From Brevundimonas sp. (lineage in GTDB: Bacteria > Pseudomonadota > Alphaproteobacteria > Caulobacterales > Caulobacteraceae), in contig NZ_JAQSDK010000026.1 in NCBI RefSeq assembly GCF_029945885.1, positions 1-64,000 on the forward strand: a stretch of DNA of 64,000 nucleotides. Direction: 5' to 3'. Of this stretch, positions 8,013-16,893 are shown piece after piece. A program made the translations under genes and the position numbers. The notes beneath the pieces were generated by a model. The model searched no databases, was not told where the DNA came from, and saw nothing but the letters and a program-made list of their open reading frames with translations. Numbering within the stretch: the stretch's first letter is position 1; each line of letters begins with the position of its first letter.

Positions 8013-9117
8013 CCTGTTCGACTCACGCCTGTTGGCGACCATGGAGGCGGCGCGGCTCGCCGCCGAGCCGTTCGAGAGCATACGGCGCGAAACCGCATTG
8101 ATGAGAGCGGCCGCAGGCTATGGCGCGACCGGCTTGGCGGCGCGCGAGAGTGCGATCGCCATGGCGGCGGCCGGAGCCTGGCCATCGTATGAGCGGATCG
8201 AGGGCCTGAGCGCCATCATGCGGGCGCAGGAGGAGTCGGACCGTCTCTATCGCGCCGCCTTCGCACCGGCCTTTGTCGATCGCGCCGAGCGCATCGCGCA
8301 ACTGGCCGCAGGCTACGCCCTGCCCAGCGTGCTGGAGCAGTTCCGGACGCCGACAGACGACTTCGTCGATCGCATCCTGCGAATGTCGGACAGCGGTCTG
8401 GGCGTCGCCTCCATCGCTCTGTCGGAACGGCCGCAGATCGAGGCTTTCGCCCGGGCGTCGGCGATGGCCGATATGTTCGCCGAAAGCGACCGGCTGACGC
8501 GCAGCATGCGAGAAGCCGTCGGCGTCTTCTCAATCACGGACATGCCGCAGTTCGCCAACCTGGCCGGCTATCGCAACTTCCTCGACGCCGCCGGTCTGCG
8601 GCTTTCGCACTGGCCGCGACGGCGCCTGTTGACGATGGCCGAGAAGCGGCGCCGGCTGAAGGCGCGGCTCCAGGCCAACTCCGCCCCGCCGCATGTAAAG
8701 CGGGCCAAGACCTTGGTGCACCGATACGAGTTGACCCTCCGCGAAATCCTGGATGCGGTGATGGCTGAGACCTACGGTGAGGACTGGCCGGATGAGCGTC
8801 TGCCGCTGTGCGACTGCAAGGATTTGCTCGGGAAGTGGAAGAACCGGGGAGGCGAGGTTTTCGACCACGCCGACTACACCCACTACGCGCGGATCATGAG
8901 CCATCCGGAACATTTCCAGGCGATCTTCGAGGCCGGGTTCGACGATCCCACGGCGGTATTCGATCTTCTGAAACAGGCTGGAAAGCTGCGCGCCGCGTCG
9001 CATCATGCGCACCTGTTCACGCCCGACGATCTCAAGGCGCTGCGCCTGACGTGGAACCAGATCGAAACAGGATTGCTCGCGCTCACCCCGGACTTCGATC
9101 TCGAGTGGGCGGGCTAG
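7996..9117 (+). CDS. Uncharacterised protein with HEPN-like C-terminus, partner of the MNT-HEPN gene
   Basis: A 373-residue soluble protein. The N-terminal 200 residues are Ala/Arg-rich and helical, with no motif I recognise. The middle (residues about 225-300, VHRYELTLREILDAVMAE ... DLLGKWKNRGG ... YTHYARIMSHPEHF) and the end (HLFTPDDLKALRLTWNQI) resemble the HEPN-type domains found in Swt1-like and abortive-infection proteins. Family membership is a guess from pattern. The start overlaps the previous stop by 17 bases, so this gene almost certainly works with the MNT-HEPN protein, perhaps as effector or second toxin. Confidence 0.55.
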   Translation: MTLPRDLFDSRLLATMEAARLAAEPFESIRRETALMRAAAGYGATGLAARESAIAMAAAGAWPSYERIEGLSAIMRAQEESDRLYRAAFAPAFVDRAERIAQLAAGYALPSVLEQFRTPTDDFVDRILRMSDSGLGVASIALSERPQIEAFARASAMADMFAESDRLTRSMREAVGVFSITDMPQFANLAGYRNFLDAAGLRLSHWPRRRLLTMAEKRRRLKARLQANSAPPHVKRAKTLVHRYELTLREILDAVMAETYGEDWPDERLPLCDCKDLLGKWKNRGGEVFDHADYTHYARIMSHPEHFQAIFEAGFDDPTAVFDLLKQAGKLRAASHHAHLFTPDDLKALRLTWNQIETGLLALTPDFDLEWAG

Positions 9118-9177
9118 AGGCTCACGGAACGCCTGCCGATCAGACGCGTGGCGTCGGCCGCTGCGCCCTACTCAGCC

Positions 9178-9390
9178 TTAGTGCAGCACTTCCCCGCCGA
9201 CCGGATCGACCTGGCGCAACTGGCCCACCGCGTCCTGGACGAAGACCTCGACCCGCTCGCCCCTGTCGATCAGGGTTGTCGCTTTCACAAGCGCGGACTC
9301 GATGGCGTCGACGCTGAAGTCGAAATGCCCGGAGTTCTGACCGTCGCGCAGGACTCGCCAGTCGCCGCCGCCACCGTGAACTGGATGGTG
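9178..9390 (-). CDS. Small DUF2188-like protein, start codon lost or atypical
   Basis: The minus strand encodes about 70 residues reading HHPVHGGGGDWRVLRDGQ and then SGHFDFSVDAIESALVKA, EVFVQDAVGQLRQVDP, stop. This is the W-x-V...A...V-x-G/D-x-x-G-x-hydrophobic layout of small DUF2188 proteins. A stop codon lies directly before the first His, and no ATG, GTG or TTG is available at the N-terminus. It is therefore either a decayed gene or one with a non-canonical start. Confidence 0.35.
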   Translation of the reverse strand, partial: HHPVHGGGGDWRVLRDGQNSGHFDFSVDAIESALVKATTLIDRGERVEVFVQDAVGQLRQVDPVGGEVLH

Positions 9391-9538
9391 TCAGGATGTG
9401 TCGCCAAGGGATTACTCCGTCCCTCGCCGTCCAGGAGCGCGGGCGGTCAGCCTTAACCTATCCGACTTCTCAGGGCAGGTTCAAATAGGTCCTGCGCCAT
9501 CGGCTTGACGGGCCCCCTCCCATTGCCGAGATGACGAG

Positions 9539-9800
9539 ATGGGCAAGTATGATCCGTTGGGCTATCTGCGGCGTCGGCATGAACCCGAAGTTCGCCTGAC
9601 CTTTCGCGACATCGAACGGATCGTCGGCGGCATCCTGCCGAAGGCGTCGAACGATTCCCGTTGGTGGTCCCAAAGCGCAGGCGACGCCGACGACGCGCCG
9701 CAGAAACAGGCCTGGACCTCGGCGCATTTCGTGGCCGAGGTCGATCTGAAGAGAGAGAGGCTGTCCGATTCATCCGCACGGGTGAGTGAGAGGGTGAGGG
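9539..9800 (+). pseudogene. DUF7662-like protein without its own stop
   Basis: From the ATG at 9539 the first about 80 residues (MGKYDPLGYLRRRHEPEVRL, then SRWWSQSAG and WTSAHFVAEVDLKRE) match the pattern of small MGKYDPL-type DUF7662 proteins, which normally end shortly after the VD(L) strand. Here the frame stays open to 10453, deep into the chromate transporter in another frame, and becomes Arg/Pro-rich. I therefore take the gene as 3'-eroded, or frameshifted before its stop. Function of the family is unknown to me. Confidence 0.4.
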
Positions 9801-9971
9801 AGCGCCGGTTCCCGAGACTCGGCAAAGGCATCAACTTGTCGATGCTTTTGCCGAGGCAGAATGTTAAACTGGCGATTATCACCGGGCCGACGCGGGCGCC
9901 CGGAAGATGGCGGCGACGTCGTCCAAGACCCGCTCCAGCCTGCGCCTTCGGCGCGGAAGGGAGCGCGTGTG

Positions 9972-11213
9972 ATGTCGGACGATTCAAGAGCCGGAGCGGA
10001 ATCCCCAGCGCCGACCGCCGGCGGAGAGCCTGCGCCCCCCCGAGATTTCATACGGAGCCCTGTTCGTTCGGTTTTTGGGCTTCGGCTCATGGCCTGGGGA
10101 GGACCCGTGGCGCAGATCGCCATGGTCCGCCGCGAACTGGTGGAGGAAGACCGCTGGATCTCCAGCGCACACTTCAACCGCTTGCTGGCGGTGATGCAGG
10201 TGCTGCCGGGGCCAGAGGCGCACGAGCTTTGCGTCCATCTGGGCATGCGGGCCAAGGGGCGCGTCGGCGGCATCCTGGCTGGCCTGGGCTTCATGCTGCC
10301 GGGGTTTTTGCTGATGCTGGCCCTGTCATGGGCCTATTTCGCCCTCGATATCGACGGCACGGCGCTGGGCGCCGTTTTCCTGGGCGTTCAGGCGGCCGTC
10401 ATCGCCCTGATCGTCCGGGCCGTGCACCGGATCGGCGCGCATGTCCTGCGTGATGCCGCCCTCTGGATCATCGCCATCGTCTGCGGCCTGGCGGCCTACC
10501 TCGGCACGCCCTTCTGGATCACCTTGCCCGCGGCCGGACTCGTCTACGCCCTCTTGAAGCTGCGCCGCCCTGTTGCTGCGGCGCTGGTCGCGATCGTCGC
10601 GCTCGCGGGAGCCCTGATCCTCATGCTTGGGACTCCCGCCGCCGGGCCAGGCGCCGTCGAGGCCATCGCCGGGGACGGCGATGTGGCCCTTCTCGTCCTG
10701 TTCGCCTCCGGGCTGAAGGCCGGGCTGCTCACCTTCGGCGGCGCCTATACGGCCATCCCGTTCATCCGCAACGACGCCGTGGGGCGAGGCTGGATGACCG
10801 ATGGACAGTTTCTCGACGGCCTGGCACTGTCGGGGGTGCTGCCCGCGCCGCTGATCATCTTCGCTACTTTCGTCGGTTATGTCGGCGGCGGGCCGATCGG
10901 CGCCGTGGTGATGACGGCCGGGGTGTTCCTGCCGGCGTTCGGCTTCTCCCTGGTCCTGTATGACCGCCTGGAGGCCGTTCTGGAGGACAGGCGGTTGCAT
11001 GCGTTGCTGGAGGGCGTCGCCGCCGCCGTGGTGGGCCTGATCGCGGCGACCACCGTGGACCTCGCCTTGGCGACGAGCGAGCGCATATCCCCGTTGGTCA
11101 TCGGCTTGGGGATTTTCGCCGCGTCGCTGGCGGTGCTCTACGTTTGGACCAGCAGGTTGAACATCGTGGCGGTGATCGCGGCGGCGGGGGTCGCCGGCGC
11201 CATTCTTCTCTGA
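9972..11213 (+). CDS. chrA: Chromate transporter ChrA
   Basis: A 413-residue inner-membrane protein of the CHR family, the long bidomain form with two homologous halves. It expels chromate taken up through sulfate routes. Family signatures are visible in the first half: FGLRLMAWGGPVAQIAMV, then QVLPGPEAHELCVHLG and GFMLPGFLLM. The second half repeats the pattern (SGLKAGLLTFGGAYTAIPF, LALSGVLPAPLIIFATFVGY). The start is taken at MSDDSRAG because GGAAGGGAG precedes it at a slightly long spacing. No chrB regulator is adjacent. Together with dmeRF it gives the element a heavy-metal resistance cargo. Confidence 0.9.
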   Translation: MSDDSRAGAESPAPTAGGEPAPPRDFIRSPVRSVFGLRLMAWGGPVAQIAMVRRELVEEDRWISSAHFNRLLAVMQVLPGPEAHELCVHLGMRAKGRVGGILAGLGFMLPGFLLMLALSWAYFALDIDGTALGAVFLGVQAAVIALIVRAVHRIGAHVLRDAALWIIAIVCGLAAYLGTPFWITLPAAGLVYALLKLRRPVAAALVAIVALAGALILMLGTPAAGPGAVEAIAGDGDVALLVLFASGLKAGLLTFGGAYTAIPFIRNDAVGRGWMTDGQFLDGLALSGVLPAPLIIFATFVGYVGGGPIGAVVMTAGVFLPAFGFSLVLYDRLEAVLEDRRLHALLEGVAAAVVGLIAATTVDLALATSERISPLVIGLGIFAASLAVLYVWTSRLNIVAVIAAAGVAGAILL

Positions 11214-11584
11214 GCCTAAGCATTGGGGGCGCGTGCCTAGAGCGAAGGCAGGATGTCGATCGCCGGAGGCCGCCCGTTGCCGGGTGACCGAGGCGCGGAC
11301 AGGCCGGCTCTCCTGGCAGCGGGGCTCAGCCTTGTGCGGCCTCTCAATGGGCTTGATCTGACCGAAAGCCGGTCGTCTTCCGCAACCGGGCGGGGCGAGT
11401 TTCTTCCCCGGCCTGGCGGCCTCCTCGCGCAAGCCAAGAAACACGCCCCGTCCGGTCCTCCTCGTGCGCTGCGGGGTCTCTCTCGCCTGCGGCGCTCCGA
11501 CCTGCGGGCCGCCCGTCTCCCGGTCCACCGATCGCCATCGAGGCCGCGGCAGGCGTGGCCCGAGATCAGCAAGGAGAGACGACC
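11214..11584. other. Intergenic stretch between chrA and the DUF736 gene
   Basis: 371 bases with no convincing gene on either strand; open frames here are compositional shadows. The last 15 bases hold the AAGGAGA ribosome site of the DUF736 gene. A long 5' leader for that gene is possible. Confidence 0.5.
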
Positions 11585-11881
11585 ATGGCCACCATCGGCA
11601 CCTTCACCCAGCAAGCGGACGGCGCCTACAGCGGTTCGATCAAGACCCTGACCCTCAACGTCAAGTCGGCCCAGCTGCGGGCCAACGAGAAGACCGACGA
11701 GAAGGCTCCCGACTTCCGCATCTTCTCCGGTCAGACCGAGTTCGGCGCCGCCTGGAAGAAGACGAGCCAGCAGAACCGCGACTACCTCTCGGTCAAGCTC
11801 GACGACCCCAGCTTCCCCGCTCCGATCTACGCCTCCCTGGTCGAGATCGACGGCGGGCACAGCCTGATCTGGTCCCGCTGA
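11585..11881 (+). CDS. DUF736 family protein
   Basis: A 98-residue single-domain protein with the DUF736 pattern: [19 protein letters not shown] at the start, [16 protein letters not shown] in the middle and [19 protein letters not shown] near the end. The ATG is preceded by AAGGAGA at good spacing. DUF736 proteins are small, abundant and found almost only on plasmids and integrative elements of Alphaproteobacteria, usually near parB-like and transfer genes, as here. The molecular role is not established. Confidence 0.9.
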   Translation: MATIGTFTQQADGAYSGSIKTLTLNVKSAQLRANEKTDEKAPDFRIFSGQTEFGAAWKKTSQQNRDYLSVKLDDPSFPAPIYASLVEIDGGHSLIWSR

Positions 11882-11941
11882 CCGTGCCGCGGGGGCGCTG
11901 ACGAAGCGCCGCCGCTTCTTCCGAGGGGACCGAGGGCGCGG

Positions 11942-13276
11942 CTAAGACGCCGCGAGTGTGTGTTCCGGGGTCGGAACAGGGTCCGCTCCCACTACACGGC
12001 GGATAAGCGAGCGCAGCAAATCAGCGAGCGCCACGAGGGTCTCGTCATCCTCGCGGCTCGAATAGGGTGAAACGAGATTCCCATGCATCACCGCGTTTCT
12101 GATCTTCTGCCAGGCCTTCATCTGGTCGCGGGTGATCACGCCCTGCGCGACCAAGGTCCGCAGCGCGACCGCCACCGTCACCTCCGCCGTGCGCTGGACC
12201 GCGCGGATGGCGGCCTCCTTCAGCGCATGGTTCCCCGACCAAGCTCGGATGTGACAGATCAGTGCGGTGCTCGCCTCCATGTCGATGTCGTCGCGCCGAG
12301 AGTTGCGCGGATAGAGCATGGTCACCAGCCCCTCGATGCTGCTGGCCAAGGTCATGGCCCAAACCCAGCGTGATCCCCGTACGGCTTGGATCACCTCTTC
12401 GTGGAAATGCGTCACGGGATTGGCCTCGAAATTTGGACCCTCGTCGGTGCGGGCGGTGGCGATATGGGCGAGCAGCTTGGCGTAGAGAGCCCAGAAGTCA
12501 GCCTTGTCTCGCTCGGCCCGACCGCCCATCCAAAGCGCCGTCCAGTCGGAATCCGGCGACCAGGACGGGCTTCGTCGGACGGACAGCATGGCGCTTCCTT
12601 CTTTGAAGATGCGGGCCACGAGCCGGGGGAAGATCAACTGCCCGAACAGAATCCGCAGCGGCTCGCCTAGCCAGTTCTCGGTATAGGTCAGGGGAAAGGC
12701 CTCGGAGGCGGGCGTCGAGATCGTCAGGGTGCTCGCGTGGCTGTCGAAGACGAAGGTTACCGTCTCGCCGAGAACCTCGAGCTCGTATCTCGGGACTGGC
12801 CGCCCAGCCTCCTGCGGAGTCGAAACGAACCGGGCGAGCATCAGGGACACGTGGTGATCCTTGGGAATGTCGAATCGCGCTTCGGTGGAGCCGGACGGCG
12901 ACGGCTCTGTCTGCCCGTCACCGATAAGAGATTCTCCGACACCCTCGAACGACCAGCCCTCCGCCCCGGTGTCGATGCGCGGCACCGTCCAACCGCCGGA
13001 ATACTCCTTGCCGTCTGCGTCTTCGAGCACGAGGCGAAATCGCTTCAGACCATCATACCGATTGTCCCGCTGCCGACGCATCTGCTCGATGACGTAACCC
13101 GGGTTCTCGGGGACGCCCACCAAGGTGTACTCGAACCGGGTGGGGGAGACGATCCGCAGCTCGCCCGAGCCCACTACGAGGTGAGGTTCGTGATCGCCCG
13201 CCATCAGCCACATGCGAGGGAAGGGGTGGGTCGCGGGGAATTCAGCAAAGCGGGAGAAGTCGTCGAGGAGCGACAT
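11942..13276 (-). CDS. HEPN-domain protein, ApeA-like architecture (candidate defence protein)
   Basis: A 444-residue protein. The N-terminal about 250 residues are beta-rich (MSLLDDFSRFAEFPATHPFP onward). The C-terminal 180 residues are helical and end with WQKIRNAVMHGNLVSPY, an R-N-x3-H motif that matches the HEPN ribonuclease active site. This layout, a large beta-rich N-terminal region plus a terminal HEPN with RNxxxH, is that of ApeA-like abortive infection proteins. Role in phage defence by RNA cleavage is inferred. It is transcribed away from mobC, in the accessory part of the conjugative element. Confidence 0.6.
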   Translation of the reverse strand: MSLLDDFSRFAEFPATHPFPRMWLMAGDHEPHLVVGSGELRIVSPTRFEYTLVGVPENPGYVIEQMRRQRDNRYDGLKRFRLVLEDADGKEYSGGWTVPRIDTGAEGWSFEGVGESLIGDGQTEPSPSGSTEARFDIPKDHHVSLMLARFVSTPQEAGRPVPRYELEVLGETVTFVFDSHASTLTISTPASEAFPLTYTENWLGEPLRILFGQLIFPRLVARIFKEGSAMLSVRRSPSWSPDSDWTALWMGGRAERDKADFWALYAKLLAHIATARTDEGPNFEANPVTHFHEEVIQAVRGSRWVWAMTLASSIEGLVTMLYPRNSRRDDIDMEASTALICHIRAWSGNHALKEAAIRAVQRTAEVTVAVALRTLVAQGVITRDQMKAWQKIRNAVMHGNLVSPYSSREDDETLVALADLLRSLIRRVVGADPVPTPEHTLAAS

Positions 13277-13344
13277 GAAGAGGTGGACCTGCGGCGTACC
13301 AGATGGGACCGTGACGTGCCTGCAGGCGCGGACATTTGTCGAGT

Positions 13345-13380
13345 GCCCGCCCGGCTGGGGTGCCCCTCAGGGCGGCGGGC
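13345..13380. repeat. Long hairpin upstream of mobC-relaxase, candidate oriT element
   Basis: In the 228-base region between the divergent HEPN gene and mobC, arms GCCCGCC (13345-13351) and GGCGGGC (13374-13380) enclose an inner stem CTGGGG/CCCCTCAG with one bulge. Origins of transfer commonly lie just upstream of the relaxosome genes and contain such inverted repeats. Identity as oriT is inference. Confidence 0.35.
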
Positions 13381-13504
13381 GAGCGGCCGTGGAACGGACG
13401 CCGAGGGGAGGGCGGGGAGCACCGGAGACCTACGGGGCGGAGGGGATCGCGGTCTAGGGCAGGATAGGCTTTGCGCCGGCAATGTCTGACAGACCCCAAT
13501 TCCC

Positions 13505-14026
13505 ATGGACCGCCTCACCCTTCGCCTTCCGCCCGATCTGGTCCGCCGCTTCGACGCCGCCGCGGCCGGCCGGGGCGGACGCTCGCGGTTTCTGCGCCGG
13601 CTTATGGAAGAGGCGGCCCAGGCCCCGCTGCCGGCGCCCGTTGCGGCGACGCCGGCGGGCCGGACGGGCAAGCTGACCTTGCGCCTCGCCGAGGCGGACC
13701 TGGCCCTGCTGGAGGCCGAGGCGGCGGTCCTGGGCCTGTCCCGCACCCAGTGGAGCGTCGCCCTGATCCGGCGCCGTCTGCAACGCCGGCCGCAGCTGAC
13801 GCCGCCGGAGGCGGTCGCCTTCATCGAGGTGCAGCGTGAGCTGCGGCGGATCGGGGTCAACATCAACCAGATCGCCCGGGCGATGAACACCGCCGTGCTT
13901 GAGGGGACGGTGCTCGATCTGGAGGTGGCCCAGCTCGCCGCCTTCGGGGACGAAATCCGGGCGCACCTGACGGGCCTGCGGGCGGCCTTCGAGGGCAACC
14001 TCGCCTACTGGTCCGACGGAACATGA
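13505..14026 (+). CDS. mobC: MobC-like relaxosome accessory protein
   Basis: A 173-residue DNA-binding protein. The N-terminus (MDRLTLRLPPDLVRRFDAAA) looks like a ribbon-helix-helix, and a second one follows at residues about 57-90 (KLTLRLAEADLALLEAEA). The MobC signature LRRIGVNINQIARAMN is at about residue 118. In the family it binds oriT and helps the relaxase open the DNA. Its last 4 bases overlap the relaxase start, so the two are coupled. Confidence 0.85.
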   Translation: MDRLTLRLPPDLVRRFDAAAAGRGGRSRFLRRLMEEAAQAPLPAPVAATPAGRTGKLTLRLAEADLALLEAEAAVLGLSRTQWSVALIRRRLQRRPQLTPPEAVAFIEVQRELRRIGVNINQIARAMNTAVLEGTVLDLEVAQLAAFGDEIRAHLTGLRAAFEGNLAYWSDGT

Positions 14027-15030
14027 GCGACTTCCGGACTCCCATCGGATTCGAGGAGGCGCTGCGGCCCCCGGTCGACGTCCGGCGCGCCCGGGTGACG
14101 CCCGGCGTTCTCGGCCGGCGAGCGGCCGGGGAGGACGCCCGGGCCCAGTTGATGAGGGTCGCGCGGCGGGTTCCGGAGGTGATGGTCAAGATCACCGGCC
14201 GCACCCGCGACGGCGGTCATCTGCAGCGGCATCTGGATTACATCTCCCGCAACGGCAAGCTTGTGCTGGAGGGGCCTGACGGCGAACGGCTGGAGGGGCG
14301 GGCCGCCGTCCGCACCCTGGGGGAGGACTGGGCCGCCGAACGGGCGGTCGAGCCGGGACGTCGTCGCGACGCGCCCGTGTCCCTGTCGGTCGTCCTGAGC
14401 ATGCCGGCCGGGACCGACCCCTTGCGCGTGCGCGACAGCGCCCGCGCCTTCGCGATGGCGAGCTTCGGCGATCGCTTTCCCTGGGTGTTCGCCCTGCACA
14501 CCGACGACCGTCATCCCCACGTCCATCTGACAGTCCGCATGCTGGGGCGGGACGGCGAGCGGCTGAACCCGCGCAAGGCCGATCTTCAGGCCTGGCGGGA
14601 GGGGTTTGCCCGGGCCCTGCGCGCCAGAGGGGTCGAGGCCGAGGCGACGCCTCGCCGGGCACGCGGCGTCGTGAGGAAACCGGAGCGCATATCAGTGCGG
14701 AAGCTCAGGGAGCGCTATGTGAGCGGAGAGGGACCGATCCCGCGCGTCCTGGCCGGGGCTGCGGCCGAGGCGAGCCGGGCGGGAGATGATGCCGGGCCCT
14801 GGCGTGACGCCGTCCGCGAACGCCAGCTAGGGATCCGCCGCTCCCTCGTTGCGGAAGTGTTGAGACTGGGTCGATCAGAGAAGGCCGGCGATCGCGTCGC
14901 CGCGGAGGTCGTGGAGCGCTTCGTGCGGACCATGCCGGCCGTCGAAACGCAGCGGGATCGGATTGCGCGGCGGCTCGGTGGCAAGGAAACCGATGTGGAC
15001 CATCGGTCGGAGCGACCTCGGCGCCGGTGA
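14023..15030 (+). CDS. VirD2-type relaxase (MobA/MobP family)
   Basis: A 335-residue relaxase. The three-His metal site is explicit: HTDDRHPHVHLTVRML at about residue 162-177. Upstream is the RTRDGGHLQRHLDYISR segment typical of the VirD2/MobP family. The N-terminal region should carry the catalytic Tyr, which is not obvious here: the only early Tyr is in HLDYISR. It nicks oriT and pilots the strand through the type IV channel encoded downstream. It lacks the long C-terminal extension of large relaxases; a separate LPD7-domain protein is encoded in the transfer operon. Confidence 0.85.
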   Translation: MSDFRTPIGFEEALRPPVDVRRARVTPGVLGRRAAGEDARAQLMRVARRVPEVMVKITGRTRDGGHLQRHLDYISRNGKLVLEGPDGERLEGRAAVRTLGEDWAAERAVEPGRRRDAPVSLSVVLSMPAGTDPLRVRDSARAFAMASFGDRFPWVFALHTDDRHPHVHLTVRMLGRDGERLNPRKADLQAWREGFARALRARGVEAEATPRRARGVVRKPERISVRKLRERYVSGEGPIPRVLAGAAAEASRAGDDAGPWRDAVRERQLGIRRSLVAEVLRLGRSEKAGDRVAAEVVERFVRTMPAVETQRDRIARRLGGKETDVDHRSERPRRR

Positions 15031-15695
15031 ACCAGAGAGCGAGCATGGCGCCGCCGAGCGGCTGAGGGAGGGGAATGGTCGGGACAGGCGGAGGAGGTTG
15101 CTCATCGGTTGGACGTCTCCGGCTTTCGAGGAAATCCGAATGAACCAGCAGGCTCTCGCCAATCCCCGCGGGGTCCAGCCACGGCGGCCAACGCCCGTTC
15201 GGCGGATCTGAGGCCAGGCGGCGCGATCATGTACCGACGCTCCGTCCCGCGCATCCATGAGCGCGGCGTACCGGAGCGTTCTCCCGGCGGCCGCAGGCGA
15301 AGCGCGGGGGACGCGCGCCACCACGGGGGCTTCCGGCTTGGCGGACATCGGCCGGGTCAGGTCCTTTTGCAGGACCGGCAATTGGCATGCATCTCTCCCC
15401 GTAGCGATACGAGCGGCCAGGGAACGGAGCGGCGACGCGCCAATTGTGACTGGCGGTTGGTTGGAACGGCCCGTTCAGTTTGCTCGATGTCCTCCCAGGC
15501 CCCTTGTTCTGGTGCGCCGGGTCCTCCTTTTTGGAGTGTAGACTCCAGGCGCGAGGGTCCAAAATGATGCGGAAAACGACTGCCGCCTCAGGAAAAATCG
15601 ACGTGATGGTCGGATGGTGCGGATCATCCATGAGGTTGAGCCGTTCGTGGATGTCGCGCCACCCGCGCCGTGCTCTCTCACCCGCAAGGATTTGG
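15031..15695. other. Gene-poor stretch after the relaxase
   Basis: 665 bases in which I see no supportable gene. Frames on both strands are Arg/Pro/Ser-rich shadows. The end holds the AAGGA ribosome site of the following lipoprotein gene. Confidence 0.45.
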
Positions 15696-16475
15696 ATGAC
15701 CCGCTTAACCATCGTGCGTTGCGCACTGCCACTGGGATTCGCACTGCTCGTCGGCGCCTGTCAGACGACGCCTGTCGCCAATGCAGGGTTCCTGACCTCA
15801 TACCAAGGGCTTCAGACCAAGGAGGGGACATTGAGGGTGGCGGTTCGAGATCGCCGCGACGAAGCGCTCGCGTCTCAGATCGACCATATCGTCATCGAAC
15901 CGGCGCAGCTTGTCCCCGGCGCGGCCGGCGAAGGCTTGAGCGCCGAGGATGTCGCCAAAGTCTTGGGCGAGGTCGATCGGCAAGTCTGTTACGAACTGAG
16001 CGAGCGGTTCACGATCCGCTCCGGGGCGGACGCGGACACCTCCACGGTTCGTGTCGCGGTGACGCGCATCGCGCCTACGGAGCCCGTGTCCTCCGGTGCG
16101 GCGGCTGTAGTGAACGTCTTCATCCCAGGACCCGTGGGCGTACGCGCGCCGGGCTCGACAGGCGGCCTTGCCGCCGAGGCAGAGCTTCTTGCCGTTGATG
16201 GCCGCCAGGCTGCCGCGGTCGCCTTTGCGAGGTCGGCGAATGTGATCGGCATGGACACGCCATCCCTGTCTCGGGTCGGTGACGCGCTCCAGTTCGCCGA
16301 AGTGTTCGGGGATCAGGTCGGCGACAGTTTCGCGCCCGAAGACCGGCCGGTTCGGCCTATTCCTACGCCGGATCCCTGCGGCCGCTTCGGATCGCGAGAC
16401 CGGCCCGCCGGTTTCCTGACCCGTCTTGTGACCGGCCTGTACGTGCCGGAGGCCGAAGGTGTCCGACCGCAGTGA
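15696..16475 (+). CDS. DUF3313-like lipoprotein
   Basis: A 259-residue predicted lipoprotein. The ATG at 15696 follows CAAGGA and gives a signal peptide with lipobox LLVGAC. The mature start (GFLTSYQGLQ), the following charged region and the later IGMDTPSLSRVGDALQFAEVFGDQ segment match the general layout of DUF3313 proteins, beta-rich outer-membrane-anchored lipoproteins of unknown function. It sits alone between the relaxase and hipBA, and nothing nearby suggests a partner. Confidence 0.65.
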   Translation: MTRLTIVRCALPLGFALLVGACQTTPVANAGFLTSYQGLQTKEGTLRVAVRDRRDEALASQIDHIVIEPAQLVPGAAGEGLSAEDVAKVLGEVDRQVCYELSERFTIRSGADADTSTVRVAVTRIAPTEPVSSGAAAVVNVFIPGPVGVRAPGSTGGLAAEAELLAVDGRQAAAVAFARSANVIGMDTPSLSRVGDALQFAEVFGDQVGDSFAPEDRPVRPIPTPDPCGRFGSRDRPAGFLTRLVTGLYVPEAEGVRPQ

Positions 16476-16893
16476 CCAGAGATCAGCTACGCGGCGGCAT
16501 CAAATTTCCGTCGTCAGACGGCGTGACAAACGTCTGACTGCGACAGGCGACCGCTGTGGTTGTCCGCACGAGCGAAGTCCTCGCCGAAGCGCGGCAGCCG
16601 CTCAGACCAACGGCTGAAATCGTCGAGACGGTCGGGCTTGCCCACGAGGACAAGGCCGTGCGCGTTGCGTCCCAAGGCACAAACGCCGAGGCGCCTCGGA
16701 TCAGTCTGTCCAACCGCCCTCCTGCACGGGGGCTTCATGCGTCAGGTCAGGTGCCGCTCGCCCACGCCCTGATCGTGCCGAATAGCTGGTCAGCCTGGGG
16801 TCGGAGCAGAGGATCGCTCCTGGCTTCCCTGAACGTCTGGTCTCCGGGCGTCGGCGAATCCGCCTGGCGCAGAAGACACCTCAAGCTTCACCC
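16476..16893. other. Intergenic stretch with a possible gene remnant
   Basis: 418 bases without a firm gene. On the minus strand around 16514-16660 a frame reads HGLVLVGKPDRLDDFSRWSE and then LPRFGEDFARADNHSG, which looks like real protein but is too short and has no good start. It may be a remnant of an unknown gene. Confidence 0.35.

Noticed and set aside
9861-9971. Upstream extension of ChrA
   Set aside because: The 37 extra residues are Arg/Gly-rich and overlap no ribosome site; the start at 9972 fits the family.
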